From positions 1-52,543 of the forward strand of contig JAHECA010000025.1 in the NCBI GenBank assembly GCA_024642005.1: 52,543 nt of DNA, read 5' to 3'. A model generated the notes under the pieces. The model ran no database searches. It worked only from the letters and a program-made list of their open reading frames with translations, and was not told the DNA's origin. A program made the position numbers and the translations under genes. Shown piece by piece: positions 8,466 to 17,677 of this stretch. Source of the stretch: Robiginitalea sp. GTDB taxonomy: Bacteria; Bacteroidota; Bacteroidia; Flavobacteriales; Flavobacteriaceae. Numbering within the stretch: position 1 is the stretch's first letter; each line of letters begins with the position of its first letter.

Positions 8466-9923
8466 TTACATGCCCTGTGTGTTCCAACCCCCGCCCAGGG
8501 CGTGGTAGAGGTCGATGCGCGCCAGCATCTGCGATTTCTTGGTCTCGACCAGCTCGATGCGCGCTTCCAGAGCTTCGCGCTGGGTGAGCAGCACCTCCAG
8601 GTATTCGACCCGGGCCGACTGGAACAGGCGGGTAGAGAGGTCGATCGATTCGGTCAGGGCGCTCACCTGTCCGTATTTCCTGTCGTAACTGTTGCGCAGG
8701 TTTTCGATATTCGACAATTCATTGGCCACTTCGATATAGCCGCTCAGAATGGCCTTTTCGTATTCGAACACAGCCTGGATCTGCCGGTCATTGGCCGTGT
8801 TATAAGCTGCCTTCAGGGCATTTCGGTTGATCAGGGGCCCCACCAGTTCGGCCACGGCCCCATATAGGAGCGACTCCGGGGTACTGGTCAGGAAAGTGGG
8901 CTTGAATGCCTCGAGGCCCACCCCTGCGCTGATGCCCACCGAAGGGTAAAAATTGGCCCGGGCCACCTTTACGTCGAGTTTGGCAGCTTCCAGCTCAAAC
9001 TCGGCGCGTCTCACGTCGGGCCGGTTCTGCAACAATTGGGCGGGGATGCCGGAATAGACCGTGTCCAGTGCCACTTCGATGAACTGGTCGGAGTTCCGGT
9101 CTATGTGCCGGGGTGTATGCCCGATCAGAAAGTTGATCCGGTTCTCGGTTTCAACGATCTGCTGCAGGATGTCGAACTTATGGCTTTGGTTTTTGAGCAC
9201 CTCGGCCTCGAAGCGTTTTACGGCCAGCTCGGTGGCTCGTGCGGCCTGCTTCTGCAGGCGAACGATGGCCAGGGCGTTCTGCTGAATTTCCAGGTTCTTC
9301 TCGATAAAGGCCAGCTGGTTGTCGAGGGCCACCAATTCATAATACGAACTGGCAATTTCGGCCACCAGGCTGGTCACCATGAAATTCTTCCCTTCTACCG
9401 AGGAGAGGTACTCGTATACGGCGGCCTTCTTGGAATTGCGGAGCTTTTTCCAGATGTCCAGCTCCCAGGAGGCCACAATGCCGGCCCTGTAGTTGGGCAG
9501 CGGATCGGGAAATTCCTCCCCGTCTCGGATGGTGAGCTGTTCTTCTACCGAACCGTTGCGGGTGTACCGGCCCACCTTCTCTACTTCGGCTGAGGCCTGC
9601 ACGTTCACAAAAGGAAGGTATTCTCCCTTGCGGGCCCTGATCTCATTCTGGGCCACGTCTACCTGCTGCAGCATGATGTTGAGTTCCTGGTTGCGCACCA
9701 GGGCTGTATCGATCAGGGTTCGCAGTTTCGGGTCGCTGAAAAAGGTGTCCCAGCTCACGGTAGCCGAGTTCAGGGTGTCGCCCGGCCGGCTGCTGAAGGC
9801 ACCCGGCAACTCGCGATTGGCCTCCCGCAGTTCCCGGGAGGGAACGCAGGAGGTGAGGGCGGTCAGCAGCAGGGCTGCCCCTGCTACCCCGATTTTGGTT
9901 CTAGTTGAGATGCTTTTATTCAT
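8466..9923 (-). CDS. OprM/NodT-family outer-membrane efflux lipoprotein (RND operon 2)
   Basis: 485 aa, last gene of the second tripartite pump. It has a lipoprotein signal ending LTALTSC (Cys about residue 26), as in NodT/OprM-type channels. Two OEP repeats follow: helices around ALVRNQELNIMLQQVDVAQNEIRARKG and, in the second half, LLQNRPDVRRAEFELEAAKLDVKVARANFYPSV, the signature of this family. The start codon overlaps the stop of the pump gene by 8 nt (ATGAATAA), the same junction sequence as between pump 1 and its PII-like partner. It forms the outer-membrane duct; substrate unknown. Confidence 0.92.
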   Translation of the reverse strand: MNKSISTRTKIGVAGAALLLTALTSCVPSRELREANRELPGAFSSRPGDTLNSATVSWDTFFSDPKLRTLIDTALVRNQELNIMLQQVDVAQNEIRARKGEYLPFVNVQASAEVEKVGRYTRNGSVEEQLTIRDGEEFPDPLPNYRAGIVASWELDIWKKLRNSKKAAVYEYLSSVEGKNFMVTSLVAEIASSYYELVALDNQLAFIEKNLEIQQNALAIVRLQKQAARATELAVKRFEAEVLKNQSHKFDILQQIVETENRINFLIGHTPRHIDRNSDQFIEVALDTVYSGIPAQLLQNRPDVRRAEFELEAAKLDVKVARANFYPSVGISAGVGLEAFKPTFLTSTPESLLYGAVAELVGPLINRNALKAAYNTANDRQIQAVFEYEKAILSGYIEVANELSNIENLRNSYDRKYGQVSALTESIDLSTRLFQSARVEYLEVLLTQREALEARIELVETKKSQMLARIDLYHALGGGWNTQGM

Positions 9924-12900
9924 CTTCTTTTTTTGTGGTTATCTTTTTCAAAAGTTTGTTGATTTCGCGCAGACGGGCACTGATACGGCTTTCGCTGTCT
10001 TCTTTATGGAAGAGCTCTTCAGAAACCGGCTCGGTCGCCTCATCTCTGATAAAGCTGCGGCCATCGGCCATCTTGGCGAATACATAGTACAGGCCCGGGA
10101 TGACCAGCACCCCGAATACCGTACCGATCAGCATGCCCCCCAGGGCCGATCCGCCAATGGTCCGGTTGCCGATTGCCCCTGCACCAGTGGCTACTACCAG
10201 GGGAATGAGGCCTGCGATAAAGGCGAAAGAGGTCATCAAGATGGGGCGGAACCGCACCTTAGAGCCCTCGACGGCCGCCTCCAGTATGGTGGCGCCCTCT
10301 CGTCGCCTTTGTACGGCAAATTCCACGATGAGCACCGCGTTCTTGCCGAGGAGGCCCACCAGCATGATAATCCCGATCTGGGCGTACACGTCGTTGGCCA
10401 GGCCCATCATCTTAAGCATCATAAAGGAGCCGAATACCCCGATGGGCAACGAAAGGATTACCGCCAGCGGCAGCAAAAAGCTCTCGTACTGGGCGGCCAG
10501 CACCAGGTACACGAAAATGAGCACCACGATAAAGATGTAGAGCGATTCGTTTCCCCTGCGGGCCTCGTCGTACGAGAGGCCTTCCCAGGCGATGTCGTAT
10601 CCGCGCGGCAACCTGGTGGCTGCAACCTCTTTTATGGCGTTTATCGCATCGCCGCTGGTAAAACCATTGGCGGGCAGGCCCTGGATGGCCGCGGAGTTGT
10701 ACAGGTTGTACCGGGTAATCTCGTTGGGGCCCAGGCGCTTTTCCATCTTCATGAAGGAAGAATAGGGCACCATCTCCCCTTCCTCGTTCTTCACGAAGAG
10801 TTTCTCCAGGTCTGAAGGCAGGGCCCGGTATTCCGGGGCTGCCTGGGTATACACCTTGAAGAAACGGCCGAAGCGGATAAAGCCCTGCTCGTAGGTACTC
10901 CCGATCAGGATGTTCAGGTTTTCCATGGCCTTGCCGATGGATACGCCTTTCTGCATGGCGGCCTTGTTGTCGATCTTCAGTTCGTATTGCGGGTAGTTGG
11001 CCGCAAAGAAGGTGAAGAGGCCGGTGAGTTCCTTCCGCTCCCTGAGGGCATCCATGAAGTCGTTGTTCACTTTTTCAAAGGAATGGTAATCGGAAGAGCC
11101 GGTTTTGTCGAGCAACCTGAGGGAAAAACCGCCCGACGACCCGAACCCGGGCACAGCCGGCGGTTCGAAGTATTCGATTACGGCACCCAGATTCTTGGTC
11201 TCGGCTTCGAGCTCTTCCATGATTTCGTGTACCGAGTGCTTGCGCTGCGACCAGGGCTTCAGGTTAATCAGACAGGTCCCGGCATTGGAGCCGCGGCCCT
11301 CGGTCATGATCTCGTACCCGGCCAGGGACGAAACCGATTCCACCCCTTCCACCTCCTCGGAAATCTTCTGGAGTTTGCGGGCCACGTCATTGGTCCGCTC
11401 CAGGGTAGAACCCGGAGGGGTCTGGATAATGGCGTAGATCATCCCCTGGTCTTCGTTGGGGATAAACCCGGCCGGCAGCACCTGGTTGGTAAAGAAGATG
11501 CCCGCGCAGAAGGCGATCAGCACGCCGAATGTAATCACACGCCGGTTTACGATGCGCTTCAGCAAACCTTCATACCGTCCGGTAAGCAAGTCGAACTTGC
11601 CGTTAAACCAGTCGATAAAACGGTCTACGGGGCTTCGGCGCTTCTTGTGGTGGGGCTTGAGCATCATGGCGCAGAGCACCGGGGTCAGGGTCAGGGCCAC
11701 CACGGCCGAGATTATGATGGAACCGGCCATGGTAATGGAGAACTGCCGGTAGAAAACCCCTACCGGTCCGGTCATGAACGAAATAGGGATAAACACCGAA
11801 ACCATGACCAGGGTAATGGCGATAATGGCCCCGCCAATTTCGCCCAGTACGGCTGTAGAGGCCTTGTAGGGCGTCATGCCCTCGTGCAGCTTCACGTGCA
11901 CGGCCTCCACCACCACAATGGCGTTGTCTACCACGATCCCGATGGCGAGCACCAGGGCAAAGAGCGTGATCAGGTTGATGGAAAGATCGAAGAGCTGCAT
12001 CACAAAAAAGGCCCCGATAAGCGATACGGGCACTGCGATAATGGGGATGAGCGTAGACCGCCAGTCGCCCAAAAAGAGGAACACCACGATGGCCACCAGA
12101 ATAAAGGCGTCGCGCAGGGTGTGCAGTACCTGGTCGATGGAGGCATTCAGGAAGTTCGATACGTCATAGCTGATCTGGTACTCGATGCCCGGGGGGAAAT
12201 CGGCCTCCATCTCGGTTAGCTTGGCCTTTACAGCGGCGATTACGTCGCTCCCGTTGCTCCCCAGGGTCTGCTTGAGCACGATGGACGCCGAGGGTCGCCC
12301 GTCCAGGTTGGAATAGATGTCGAAAAACTCGCTGCCCAGCTCCACATCGGCCACGTCGCCCAGGTGCAGGATCTCTCCTTCCTCGTTGGCGCGGATAATG
12401 ATATTGCTGTACTGCTCGGGTTCGTTGTACTGCCCTTCGTAGACCAGCACATATTCGAGCGACTGGGCCTTAATGCCCGAACTGCTCCCGAGCCGGCCGG
12501 GCCGGGCAATGATACTCTGCTCCTGCATGGCTTCGAGCACCTCTTCTGCCGAGACGCTGTAGGCCCGCATGCGGTCGGGCTTGAGCCAGACCCGCATGGC
12601 GTACTTGCGGCTCCCTAAAATCTGGGCGCTGGCTATACCGTCGATCCGCTGGATTTCGGGCATGATGCTCGTATAGGAATAGTTGTAGAGGAAAAGCTCG
12701 TCCTGCCCCTTCTGCTTGCCGTACAGGTTAATGTACATGAGCATACTGGGCTGGACGGGGGTAATCACCAGCCCTTCCCGCTGCACCAGGGGCGGAAGGT
12801 TGGGCATTACCTGGTCTACCCGGGTCTTGACCCGCACCACGGCCTGGTTGGGGTCGGTACCCGGTTCAAAGATGACGCGGATGGTGCCCTCTCCGGCACT

Positions 12901-13149
12901 GGTGGCGTCGGTAGACACGTAGCGGCTGCCCTGTACCCCGTTGATGGCGGTTTCGAGCGGGATCAGCGTGGATTTTACCAGTACGTCGGCACTGGCCCCC
13001 GGATAGGCGATAAAGATGTTTACCGTGGTAGGGGCAATCTCCGGGAATTGGGAAACCGGCAGCTGCATCATCGCCAGCAAGCCGGTAAACACGATTATTA
13101 CCGAGATGACGATGGCCAGAACCGGCCTTTTTATGAATTTGCTAAACAT
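9916..13149 (-). CDS. RND efflux transporter, AcrB-like HAE1 type (operon 2)
   Basis: 1077 aa inner-membrane pump. It opens MFSKFIKRPVLAIVISV with the early motifs of the hydrophobe/amphiphile efflux family (FPEIAPTTVNIFIAYPGAS). The helix-4 motif reads GIVVDNAIVVVE: D408 is kept, but the adjacent residue, Asp in E. coli AcrB, is Asn409 here. The helix-10 Lys is kept (GKNAVLIVEFA). A charged tail of about 50 residues, rich in Glu/Arg/Lys, extends past the last membrane helix into the cytoplasm. It lies 21 nt after the adaptor gene and overlaps the channel gene. Multidrug-type export is likely but not proven by the sequence. Confidence 0.93.
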   Translation of the reverse strand: MFSKFIKRPVLAIVISVIIVFTGLLAMMQLPVSQFPEIAPTTVNIFIAYPGASADVLVKSTLIPLETAINGVQGSRYVSTDATSAGEGTIRVIFEPGTDPNQAVVRVKTRVDQVMPNLPPLVQREGLVITPVQPSMLMYINLYGKQKGQDELFLYNYSYTSIMPEIQRIDGIASAQILGSRKYAMRVWLKPDRMRAYSVSAEEVLEAMQEQSIIARPGRLGSSSGIKAQSLEYVLVYEGQYNEPEQYSNIIIRANEEGEILHLGDVADVELGSEFFDIYSNLDGRPSASIVLKQTLGSNGSDVIAAVKAKLTEMEADFPPGIEYQISYDVSNFLNASIDQVLHTLRDAFILVAIVVFLFLGDWRSTLIPIIAVPVSLIGAFFVMQLFDLSINLITLFALVLAIGIVVDNAIVVVEAVHVKLHEGMTPYKASTAVLGEIGGAIIAITLVMVSVFIPISFMTGPVGVFYRQFSITMAGSIIISAVVALTLTPVLCAMMLKPHHKKRRSPVDRFIDWFNGKFDLLTGRYEGLLKRIVNRRVITFGVLIAFCAGIFFTNQVLPAGFIPNEDQGMIYAIIQTPPGSTLERTNDVARKLQKISEEVEGVESVSSLAGYEIMTEGRGSNAGTCLINLKPWSQRKHSVHEIMEELEAETKNLGAVIEYFEPPAVPGFGSSGGFSLRLLDKTGSSDYHSFEKVNNDFMDALRERKELTGLFTFFAANYPQYELKIDNKAAMQKGVSIGKAMENLNILIGSTYEQGFIRFGRFFKVYTQAAPEYRALPSDLEKLFVKNEEGEMVPYSSFMKMEKRLGPNEITRYNLYNSAAIQGLPANGFTSGDAINAIKEVAATRLPRGYDIAWEGLSYDEARRGNESLYIFIVVLIFVYLVLAAQYESFLLPLAVILSLPIGVFGSFMMLKMMGLANDVYAQIGIIMLVGLLGKNAVLIVEFAVQRRREGATILEAAVEGSKVRFRPILMTSFAFIAGLIPLVVATGAGAIGNRTIGGSALGGMLIGTVFGVLVIPGLYYVFAKMADGRSFIRDEATEPVSEELFHKEDSESRISARLREINKLLKKITTKKEDE

Positions 13150-13170
13150 GGACTCTTTTTTTGGCCGGTA

Positions 13171-14256
13171 TTACTCGGCGTACAACTCGAGGTTAGACAA
13201 TACCTTGGCGGGCTCCACAAAATCGGGGTTAACCTTGCCGCCATTGCGGACCATCCGGATGCCTTCCAGCAAAATGTGATCCTGTTCGGAAAGGCCCTCC
13301 TTCACCACGAAGAGGTGCGGGAGCTCAGCCGCGATGGCAATCTCTTTCTGGTGGGCCACATTGTCTTTGTCGATTACGAAAACATAGGTTTTATCGAGCA
13401 CCTGAAAAGTGCTTCGCTGCGGTATGATCAGGGCATGCGGCAGCGGCACTTGCATTAAAATGCTGCCGGTTTCGCCATGTCTCAGCATGCCTTTCGGGTT
13501 GGGAAAGGTGGCCCGGAAGGCGATGTTGCCTGTCTGGTTGTTGAACTCGGCTTCGATAGTTTCCACCATCCCGGGCTGGTCAAATTCCTTGCCGTTGGCC
13601 ATCAGGAGTGCCACTTCCTGGCGGTTCACCTTGCCTGAAAGCGTCATGTAGTCGAGATATTCGGCTTCGGGTACATTAAAATAGACCCACATCTGGGTAT
13701 TGTCGGAAAGGGTGGTCAACAGATCGCCCTCGTCGAGCAGGCTGCCCTCCCGCACGTGCAGGTGGTCCATGATCCCGTCGAAGGGAGCGCGGATGTCGGT
13801 AAAGCTCAAATGGGTCTGTGCCAGGGACACCTCGGCCTTTGCTTTTTCGAGGTTGGCTTTCGACATGGCCAGCTCGTTTGCCGAGACCACATTGCCGTCG
13901 GCCAGCATTTTGGTGTTCTTGTACTCGATTTCGGCCACCTGGGCTTCGGCCTGGGCTTTCTGCAGTTCGGCCTGGTAAACGTTGGGCATGATGTAGAACA
14001 TCTGCTGGCCTTTTTTTACAAACTGCCCCTCATCTACATAGATGTGTTGCAGGTACCCTTTTTCCAGGGCCCGCAGCTCGATATTCCGGATGGAATGAAT
14101 CTGGCAGACGTAGTCTTTGGTGATGGAGGTGTCGCGGTACACCGGACTGGTGACCAAAAATTTGGTTTCTTCCGCTTTTTCTTTTTTTTCGGATGAGCAG
14201 CTCGTCTGGAAAAACAGTGCAGACAGGCCGATAAACAAGGGAAGGGTCTTCCTCAT
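13171..14256 (-). CDS. RND efflux adaptor (MFP) lipoprotein (operon 2)
   Basis: 361 aa, first gene of the second efflux operon. A lipoprotein signal ends FFQTSC (Cys about residue 20). Then come a lipoyl half (LEKGYLQHIYVDEGQFVKKG, about 63-85), a helical hairpin (about 95-150), the second lipoyl half (FTDIRAPFDGIMDHLHVREGSLLDEGDLL) and a beta-barrel domain. This is the AcrA/MexA-type layout. It lies 21 nt upstream of its pump gene. No local TetR/AraC-type repressor is present and the preceding 145 nt show no convincing operator. Confidence 0.92.
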   Translation of the reverse strand: MRKTLPLFIGLSALFFQTSCSSEKKEKAEETKFLVTSPVYRDTSITKDYVCQIHSIRNIELRALEKGYLQHIYVDEGQFVKKGQQMFYIMPNVYQAELQKAQAEAQVAEIEYKNTKMLADGNVVSANELAMSKANLEKAKAEVSLAQTHLSFTDIRAPFDGIMDHLHVREGSLLDEGDLLTTLSDNTQMWVYFNVPEAEYLDYMTLSGKVNRQEVALLMANGKEFDQPGMVETIEAEFNNQTGNIAFRATFPNPKGMLRHGETGSILMQVPLPHALIIPQRSTFQVLDKTYVFVIDKDNVAHQKEIAIAAELPHLFVVKEGLSEQDHILLEGIRMVRNGGKVNPDFVEPAKVLSNLELYAE

Positions 14257-14401
14257 TACATTGATTTTAAAGATGGATTGGGTGATTCAAGGGTTGGGAG
14301 CCGCCACGCTGCAAGAAGGGCAGGGACGGGCCCGGGGGCAGGCATGCCTGCCTTGAGGAGGGGCCGGGCAACAGCTAAAGCGAGCTGCCGGCCGGGAGCT
14401 T

Positions 14402-14842
14402 CTAAATGCGGTAAACCTGGTACAGGACGTGCCTGCGGGTCAGGGTACGGGTAACGGGGGCATAGCGCGCACCCGATAAGCGGTCGTGGTCACCTCCCGC
14501 GGCCAGGGTGGCCAGGGTGCAAAAAAAGGCAGACGTACCGCTGCCTGAATGCGTAAGAAACTTGAAGGAAACCCCGCCAGAACTTACTTCTTCTTCTTCT
14601 TCCTTTTCGTAGGGACCGGCTTCTGCAATTTTGGTATTGGCCTGTGGAAAATCGGCCCTTTTAAAGATGTCGGGGCTGTCGGCAATCGCGAGGGGTTCCG
14701 CCTGGGCATCGCCTGCAATACGCTGGTAAAGGGTCTCGGGCAAACCCGCGGACGGGTCCAGAGCCAGGGCATGCGCGGTAATTCCGAAAGCGAGCAGACA
14801 CAGCTGCAGCAGAAAACCGAATCGTTTCAAGGACGGGTACAT
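14402..14842 (-). CDS. Hypothetical small secreted protein with an acidic run
   Basis: 146 aa from the ATG at 14842; a longer form from 14881 would add 13 residues ahead of the signal peptide. A signal peptide is plain (RFGFLLQLCLLAFGITAHA). After it come a region with a run of Glu (KEEEEEVSSG, encoded by a CTTCTT-type repeat near 14587) and a C-terminal part rich in Thr, Arg and aromatics ending LYQVYRI. I do not recognise the family. A perfect -7 box (TAGTTTTG) lies just upstream on the same strand. It stands alone between the efflux operon and the divergent antiporter gene. Confidence 0.55.
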   Translation of the reverse strand: MYPSLKRFGFLLQLCLLAFGITAHALALDPSAGLPETLYQRIAGDAQAEPLAIADSPDIFKRADFPQANTKIAEAGPYEKEEEEEVSSGGVSFKFLTHSGSGTSAFFCTLATLAAGGDHDRLSGARYAPVTRTLTRRHVLYQVYRI

Positions 14843-14850
14843 TCGGGGAC

Positions 14851-14858
14851 CAAAACTA
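14851..14858 (-). promoter_or_regulatory. -7 box for the small secreted protein
   Basis: The minus strand reads TAGTTTTG, a full match to TAnnTTTG, 8 nt before the ATG at 14842. This would make the mRNA leader only a few bases long, and it argues against the start at 14881. Confidence 0.35.
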
Positions 14859-14949
14859 GCGCAGGGCGCGCAGATGTACAAGTCCCTATTGTTAATAATG
14901 GTTAAATTTCAAAATAGCATACCGAAACGGGCCATTGAAAAGCCTTTTA

Positions 14950-14957
14950 TATATTTG
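14950..14957 (+). promoter_or_regulatory. -7 box for the Na+/H+ antiporter gene
   Basis: TATATTTG is a full match to TAnnTTTG, with the ATG 57 nt downstream. No dyad is present 22 nt upstream, in contrast to the Crp/Fnr-type promoters elsewhere in the window. Confidence 0.45.
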
Positions 14958-15014
14958 GGGGGAAATTACCGGGCCATCACCCCGTTGTAATAAACCAACT
15001 CCCTGCACCCACAT

Positions 15015-16271
15015 ATGGACCTTTTCACCATCGCCTCTATTCTGGTTCTCATATCGGCCCTTTTCGGATACATGAATAGCCGCTTCCTCAAACTGCCCAA
15101 CACCATAGGGCTCACCGTAATCACCATCGCCTTTACCCTGGTGGTTTTCGCCCTGAGCTACCTGGATCCGCGCCTGCTCAGTGCCGAGCGCTACATGATA
15201 ACCCATATCGACTTCAAAAGCGTGCTGCTCGATCACATGCTCGGCTTCATGCTGTTTGCGGGCGCCCTTCACACCGACCTTAAAAAACTCAACGAACAGA
15301 AATGGCCCGTACTGGTATTTTCTACCTTCGGGGTACTGGTTTCAACCTTCCTCATCGGGGGGGCTACCTATTACCTGCTACCCTGGCTGGGTTTGGAGGT
15401 GGGTCTGCTGCCCTGCCTGCTCTTCGGCGCCCTGATCTCCCCTACCGATCCCATCGCGGTGCTGGGCATCCTGAAAAAAGTCGGGGCCCCAAAAAAACTC
15501 GAGATCAAGATTGTCGGGGAATCCCTGTTCAACGATGGGGTGGGCGTTGTCGTTTTCCTCACCCTCTACAGCCTGGCAACCGGATCGGAAGCCGATTTTT
15601 CGGTCGGGGAGGTGGTGCAGCTATTTGCCGTTGAAGTATTTGGCGGCCTGTTGCTCGGCATGGCGCTGGGCTGGATCACTTTCCGCATGATGAGCGCCAT
15701 AGACGATTACGCCATTGAGGTCATCCTGACCCTGGCTGCGGTAATGACAGGGATGACACTGGCAGGGCACCTCCATGTATCAGGCCCCCTGGCCATGGTC
15801 GTGGCCGGCCTGATGATCGGCGGACCACAGGCCCGCAGCCGGGCCATGTCGGTAACCGTTGAGACCTACGTGGACAAATTCTGGGAACTGATCGATATCC
15901 TGCTCAATGCCCTGCTCTTTGTGTTGATCGGACTCGAAATCCTGGTACTGGAATACCGCACGGAATACCTGCTGGCAGGATTGCTCATGATCCCCATTGC
16001 CCTGTTGTGCCGGCACCTGTCCCTGCTGCTGCCCATTGCCCTGTTCGAAAAGCGGCTGGGCTTTGTTCCACACACCCACCTGGTTATGACCTGGGGCGGG
16101 CTCAGGGGAGCCATTTCCATTGCCCTCGCGCTCGGCCTGTCGGAATCCATGAACCGGGAGCTCTTTTTGCTGGTCACCTACGTGGTGGTCATTTTCTCCA
16201 TCATCGTACAGGGGCTCAGCGTGGAATGGCTGGTCGCACGGCTGAACAAATACTGGAAAACCGAAGCTTAG
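15015..16271 (+). CDS. CPA1-family Na+(K+)/H+ antiporter (NhaP-like)
   Basis: 418 aa polytopic membrane protein with about 12-13 hydrophobic segments from residue 3 to 410. Family motifs are visible: GALISPTDPIAVLGILKKVG (about 140-160), and GESLFNDGVGVVVFLTLY (about 172-190), where the Asn-Asp pair is the ion-binding site of CPA1 antiporters. It exchanges cytoplasmic Na+ or K+ for protons and serves pH and salt homeostasis, which fits a marine organism. There is no long cytoplasmic tail. Its stop overlaps by 4 nt the stop of the converging esterase gene. Confidence 0.9.
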   Translation: MDLFTIASILVLISALFGYMNSRFLKLPNTIGLTVITIAFTLVVFALSYLDPRLLSAERYMITHIDFKSVLLDHMLGFMLFAGALHTDLKKLNEQKWPVLVFSTFGVLVSTFLIGGATYYLLPWLGLEVGLLPCLLFGALISPTDPIAVLGILKKVGAPKKLEIKIVGESLFNDGVGVVVFLTLYSLATGSEADFSVGEVVQLFAVEVFGGLLLGMALGWITFRMMSAIDDYAIEVILTLAAVMTGMTLAGHLHVSGPLAMVVAGLMIGGPQARSRAMSVTVETYVDKFWELIDILLNALLFVLIGLEILVLEYRTEYLLAGLLMIPIALLCRHLSLLLPIALFEKRLGFVPHTHLVMTWGGLRGAISIALALGLSESMNRELFLLVTYVVVIFSIIVQGLSVEWLVARLNKYWKTEA

Positions 16272-17545
16272 TCGACCAGCGCCTGGTAAACCAGGTTTCG
16301 CAGCACGGCATGGTCAGACACCCCAGGGCCAGGGCGAACCTGGGTAAAATACACCACAATGAGTTCTTCGGCCGGGTCAACCCAATACGTGGAATGATAG
16401 GCGCCGCCCCATCCGAAGGTACCCTCAGAGCCATATGTGCCGTTCTTGCCCATGTCGGTCACAACCGAATAGCCCAGACCAAAGCCCGAGCCCTGGTTCC
16501 AGCCCGCGCTTTCCGGCAGATGGTTTACGGTCATCAGCCGTACCGTGCGGGGCGAAAGCAGCCGCACCCCGTTAAGCTCACCGCCATTCTCCATCATCTG
16601 CAAAAACCGGTAGTAGTCGGTGGCGCTGGATACCAGCCCAGCCCCGCCTGAATAGCTGGTACGCGGGCCTGAGATGTACTGGCCCTGGGTATCCATGCCC
16701 GGGCCTTCCGGGGCGCGCTTCAGGCCCCCCGCTTCGTCCGGATTGAAGACCGCTGCCAGGCGCGGCGCCTTGCCCGAAGGGAGGTAGAAATAGGTGTCGT
16801 TCATCCCCAGGGGCGTGAAAATTCGCTCCTTCAGGAAGCGGTCGAGCGGGAGGCCCGATGCCACTTCGATCACCGCCCCAAGGATGTCGGTGGAATAGCC
16901 GTAAACAAATTGCACCCCAGGTTGGGCATCCATGGGCAGGGCGGCCATGCGGCGCACCGTTTCAAGGATGGGTTCATCCCGGTCGGCAAAGTACCAGCCC
17001 TGTATCCCGGCGGCCTTCCAGGCCTCGGCGGCCACGCCGTAGCCGTAGCCAATGCCTGCCGTATGCGTGAGCAGGTCGCGCAGGGTTATGGACCGTTCGG
17101 CCGGAACCACCTCATAGCCCCCATCGGGTTTTGCTACCGCCACCGAGGTTTTCGCGAATTCAGGGATAAAACGGGAAAGCGCATCGCCAATGTGCAGCTT
17201 TCCTTCTTCCTGCAGCAACAAGATGCCGGTACTGATGATGGCCTTGCTCTGGGAGGCAATGCGGAACAGGGCATCGGTGGCCATGGGGGTGCGGTTGGCG
17301 GGGTCGGTATAGCCGAAGGCCTTGTGGTAAACCACCTGGTCTTTGCGGGCCAGCAAGATGACTCCGCCCGGGAGTGCTCCCTTTGCTGCATAGTGCTGAA
17401 AGGTGGCGTCGAGACGTTCCAGGCGCTCTTGTGAGAAGCCCAGGTTCGCCGGGTCGGCAACCTGGAGTTCCTGGGCGACCAGCGTGCAAACGGCTGCCAG
17501 AAAAACGGCGAGTACCCCGAGGGTTTTGTTTTTGAAAAGTGTCAT
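16268..17545 (-). CDS. Serine hydrolase of the class C beta-lactamase / family VIII esterase type
   Basis: 425 aa exported enzyme with signal peptide TLGVLAVFLAAVCTLVAQ. The nucleophile motif S-x-x-K is S98-Q-S-K101 (RIASQSKAI). The second motif region around Y215-G-Y217-S218 supplies the catalytic Tyr. LLTHTAGIGYGYG and the C-terminal WGGAYHSTYWVDP are typical of EstB-like family VIII esterases and penicillin-binding-protein-like hydrolases. It probably cleaves ester or amide bonds in the periplasm; the substrate cannot be told, and beta-lactam resistance should not be assumed. The gene is monocistronic, convergent with the antiporter and divergent from the first GH78 gene. Confidence 0.88.
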   Translation of the reverse strand: MTLFKNKTLGVLAVFLAAVCTLVAQELQVADPANLGFSQERLERLDATFQHYAAKGALPGGVILLARKDQVVYHKAFGYTDPANRTPMATDALFRIASQSKAIISTGILLLQEEGKLHIGDALSRFIPEFAKTSVAVAKPDGGYEVVPAERSITLRDLLTHTAGIGYGYGVAAEAWKAAGIQGWYFADRDEPILETVRRMAALPMDAQPGVQFVYGYSTDILGAVIEVASGLPLDRFLKERIFTPLGMNDTYFYLPSGKAPRLAAVFNPDEAGGLKRAPEGPGMDTQGQYISGPRTSYSGGAGLVSSATDYYRFLQMMENGGELNGVRLLSPRTVRLMTVNHLPESAGWNQGSGFGLGYSVVTDMGKNGTYGSEGTFGWGGAYHSTYWVDPAEELIVVYFTQVRPGPGVSDHAVLRNLVYQALVD

Positions 17546-17677
17546 ATCGGTGTGGTTTAGATGGTTTTGGCCAGGGAGGTGAAGAACCCGGTCAAGTTCT
17601 GCCTACCAAAGGCCCTGTAATTTAAACAAAAAAGCTATTTTAAAGGAGCCGAATTTCGGCTTGCCAACCTGTTACCT

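Noticed and set aside
14337-14352. Perfect 16-bp palindrome GGCAGGCATGCCTGCC upstream of efflux operon 2
   Set aside because: It lies about 80 nt from the adaptor start, without a good -7 box at a suitable distance; part of it (GGCATGCCTGCC) recurs near 39854 in another context, so an operator role is unsupported.
14587-14604. CTTCTT short tandem repeat
   Set aside because: It simply encodes the Glu run of the small secreted protein; no sign of phase variation such as a promoter or start position.
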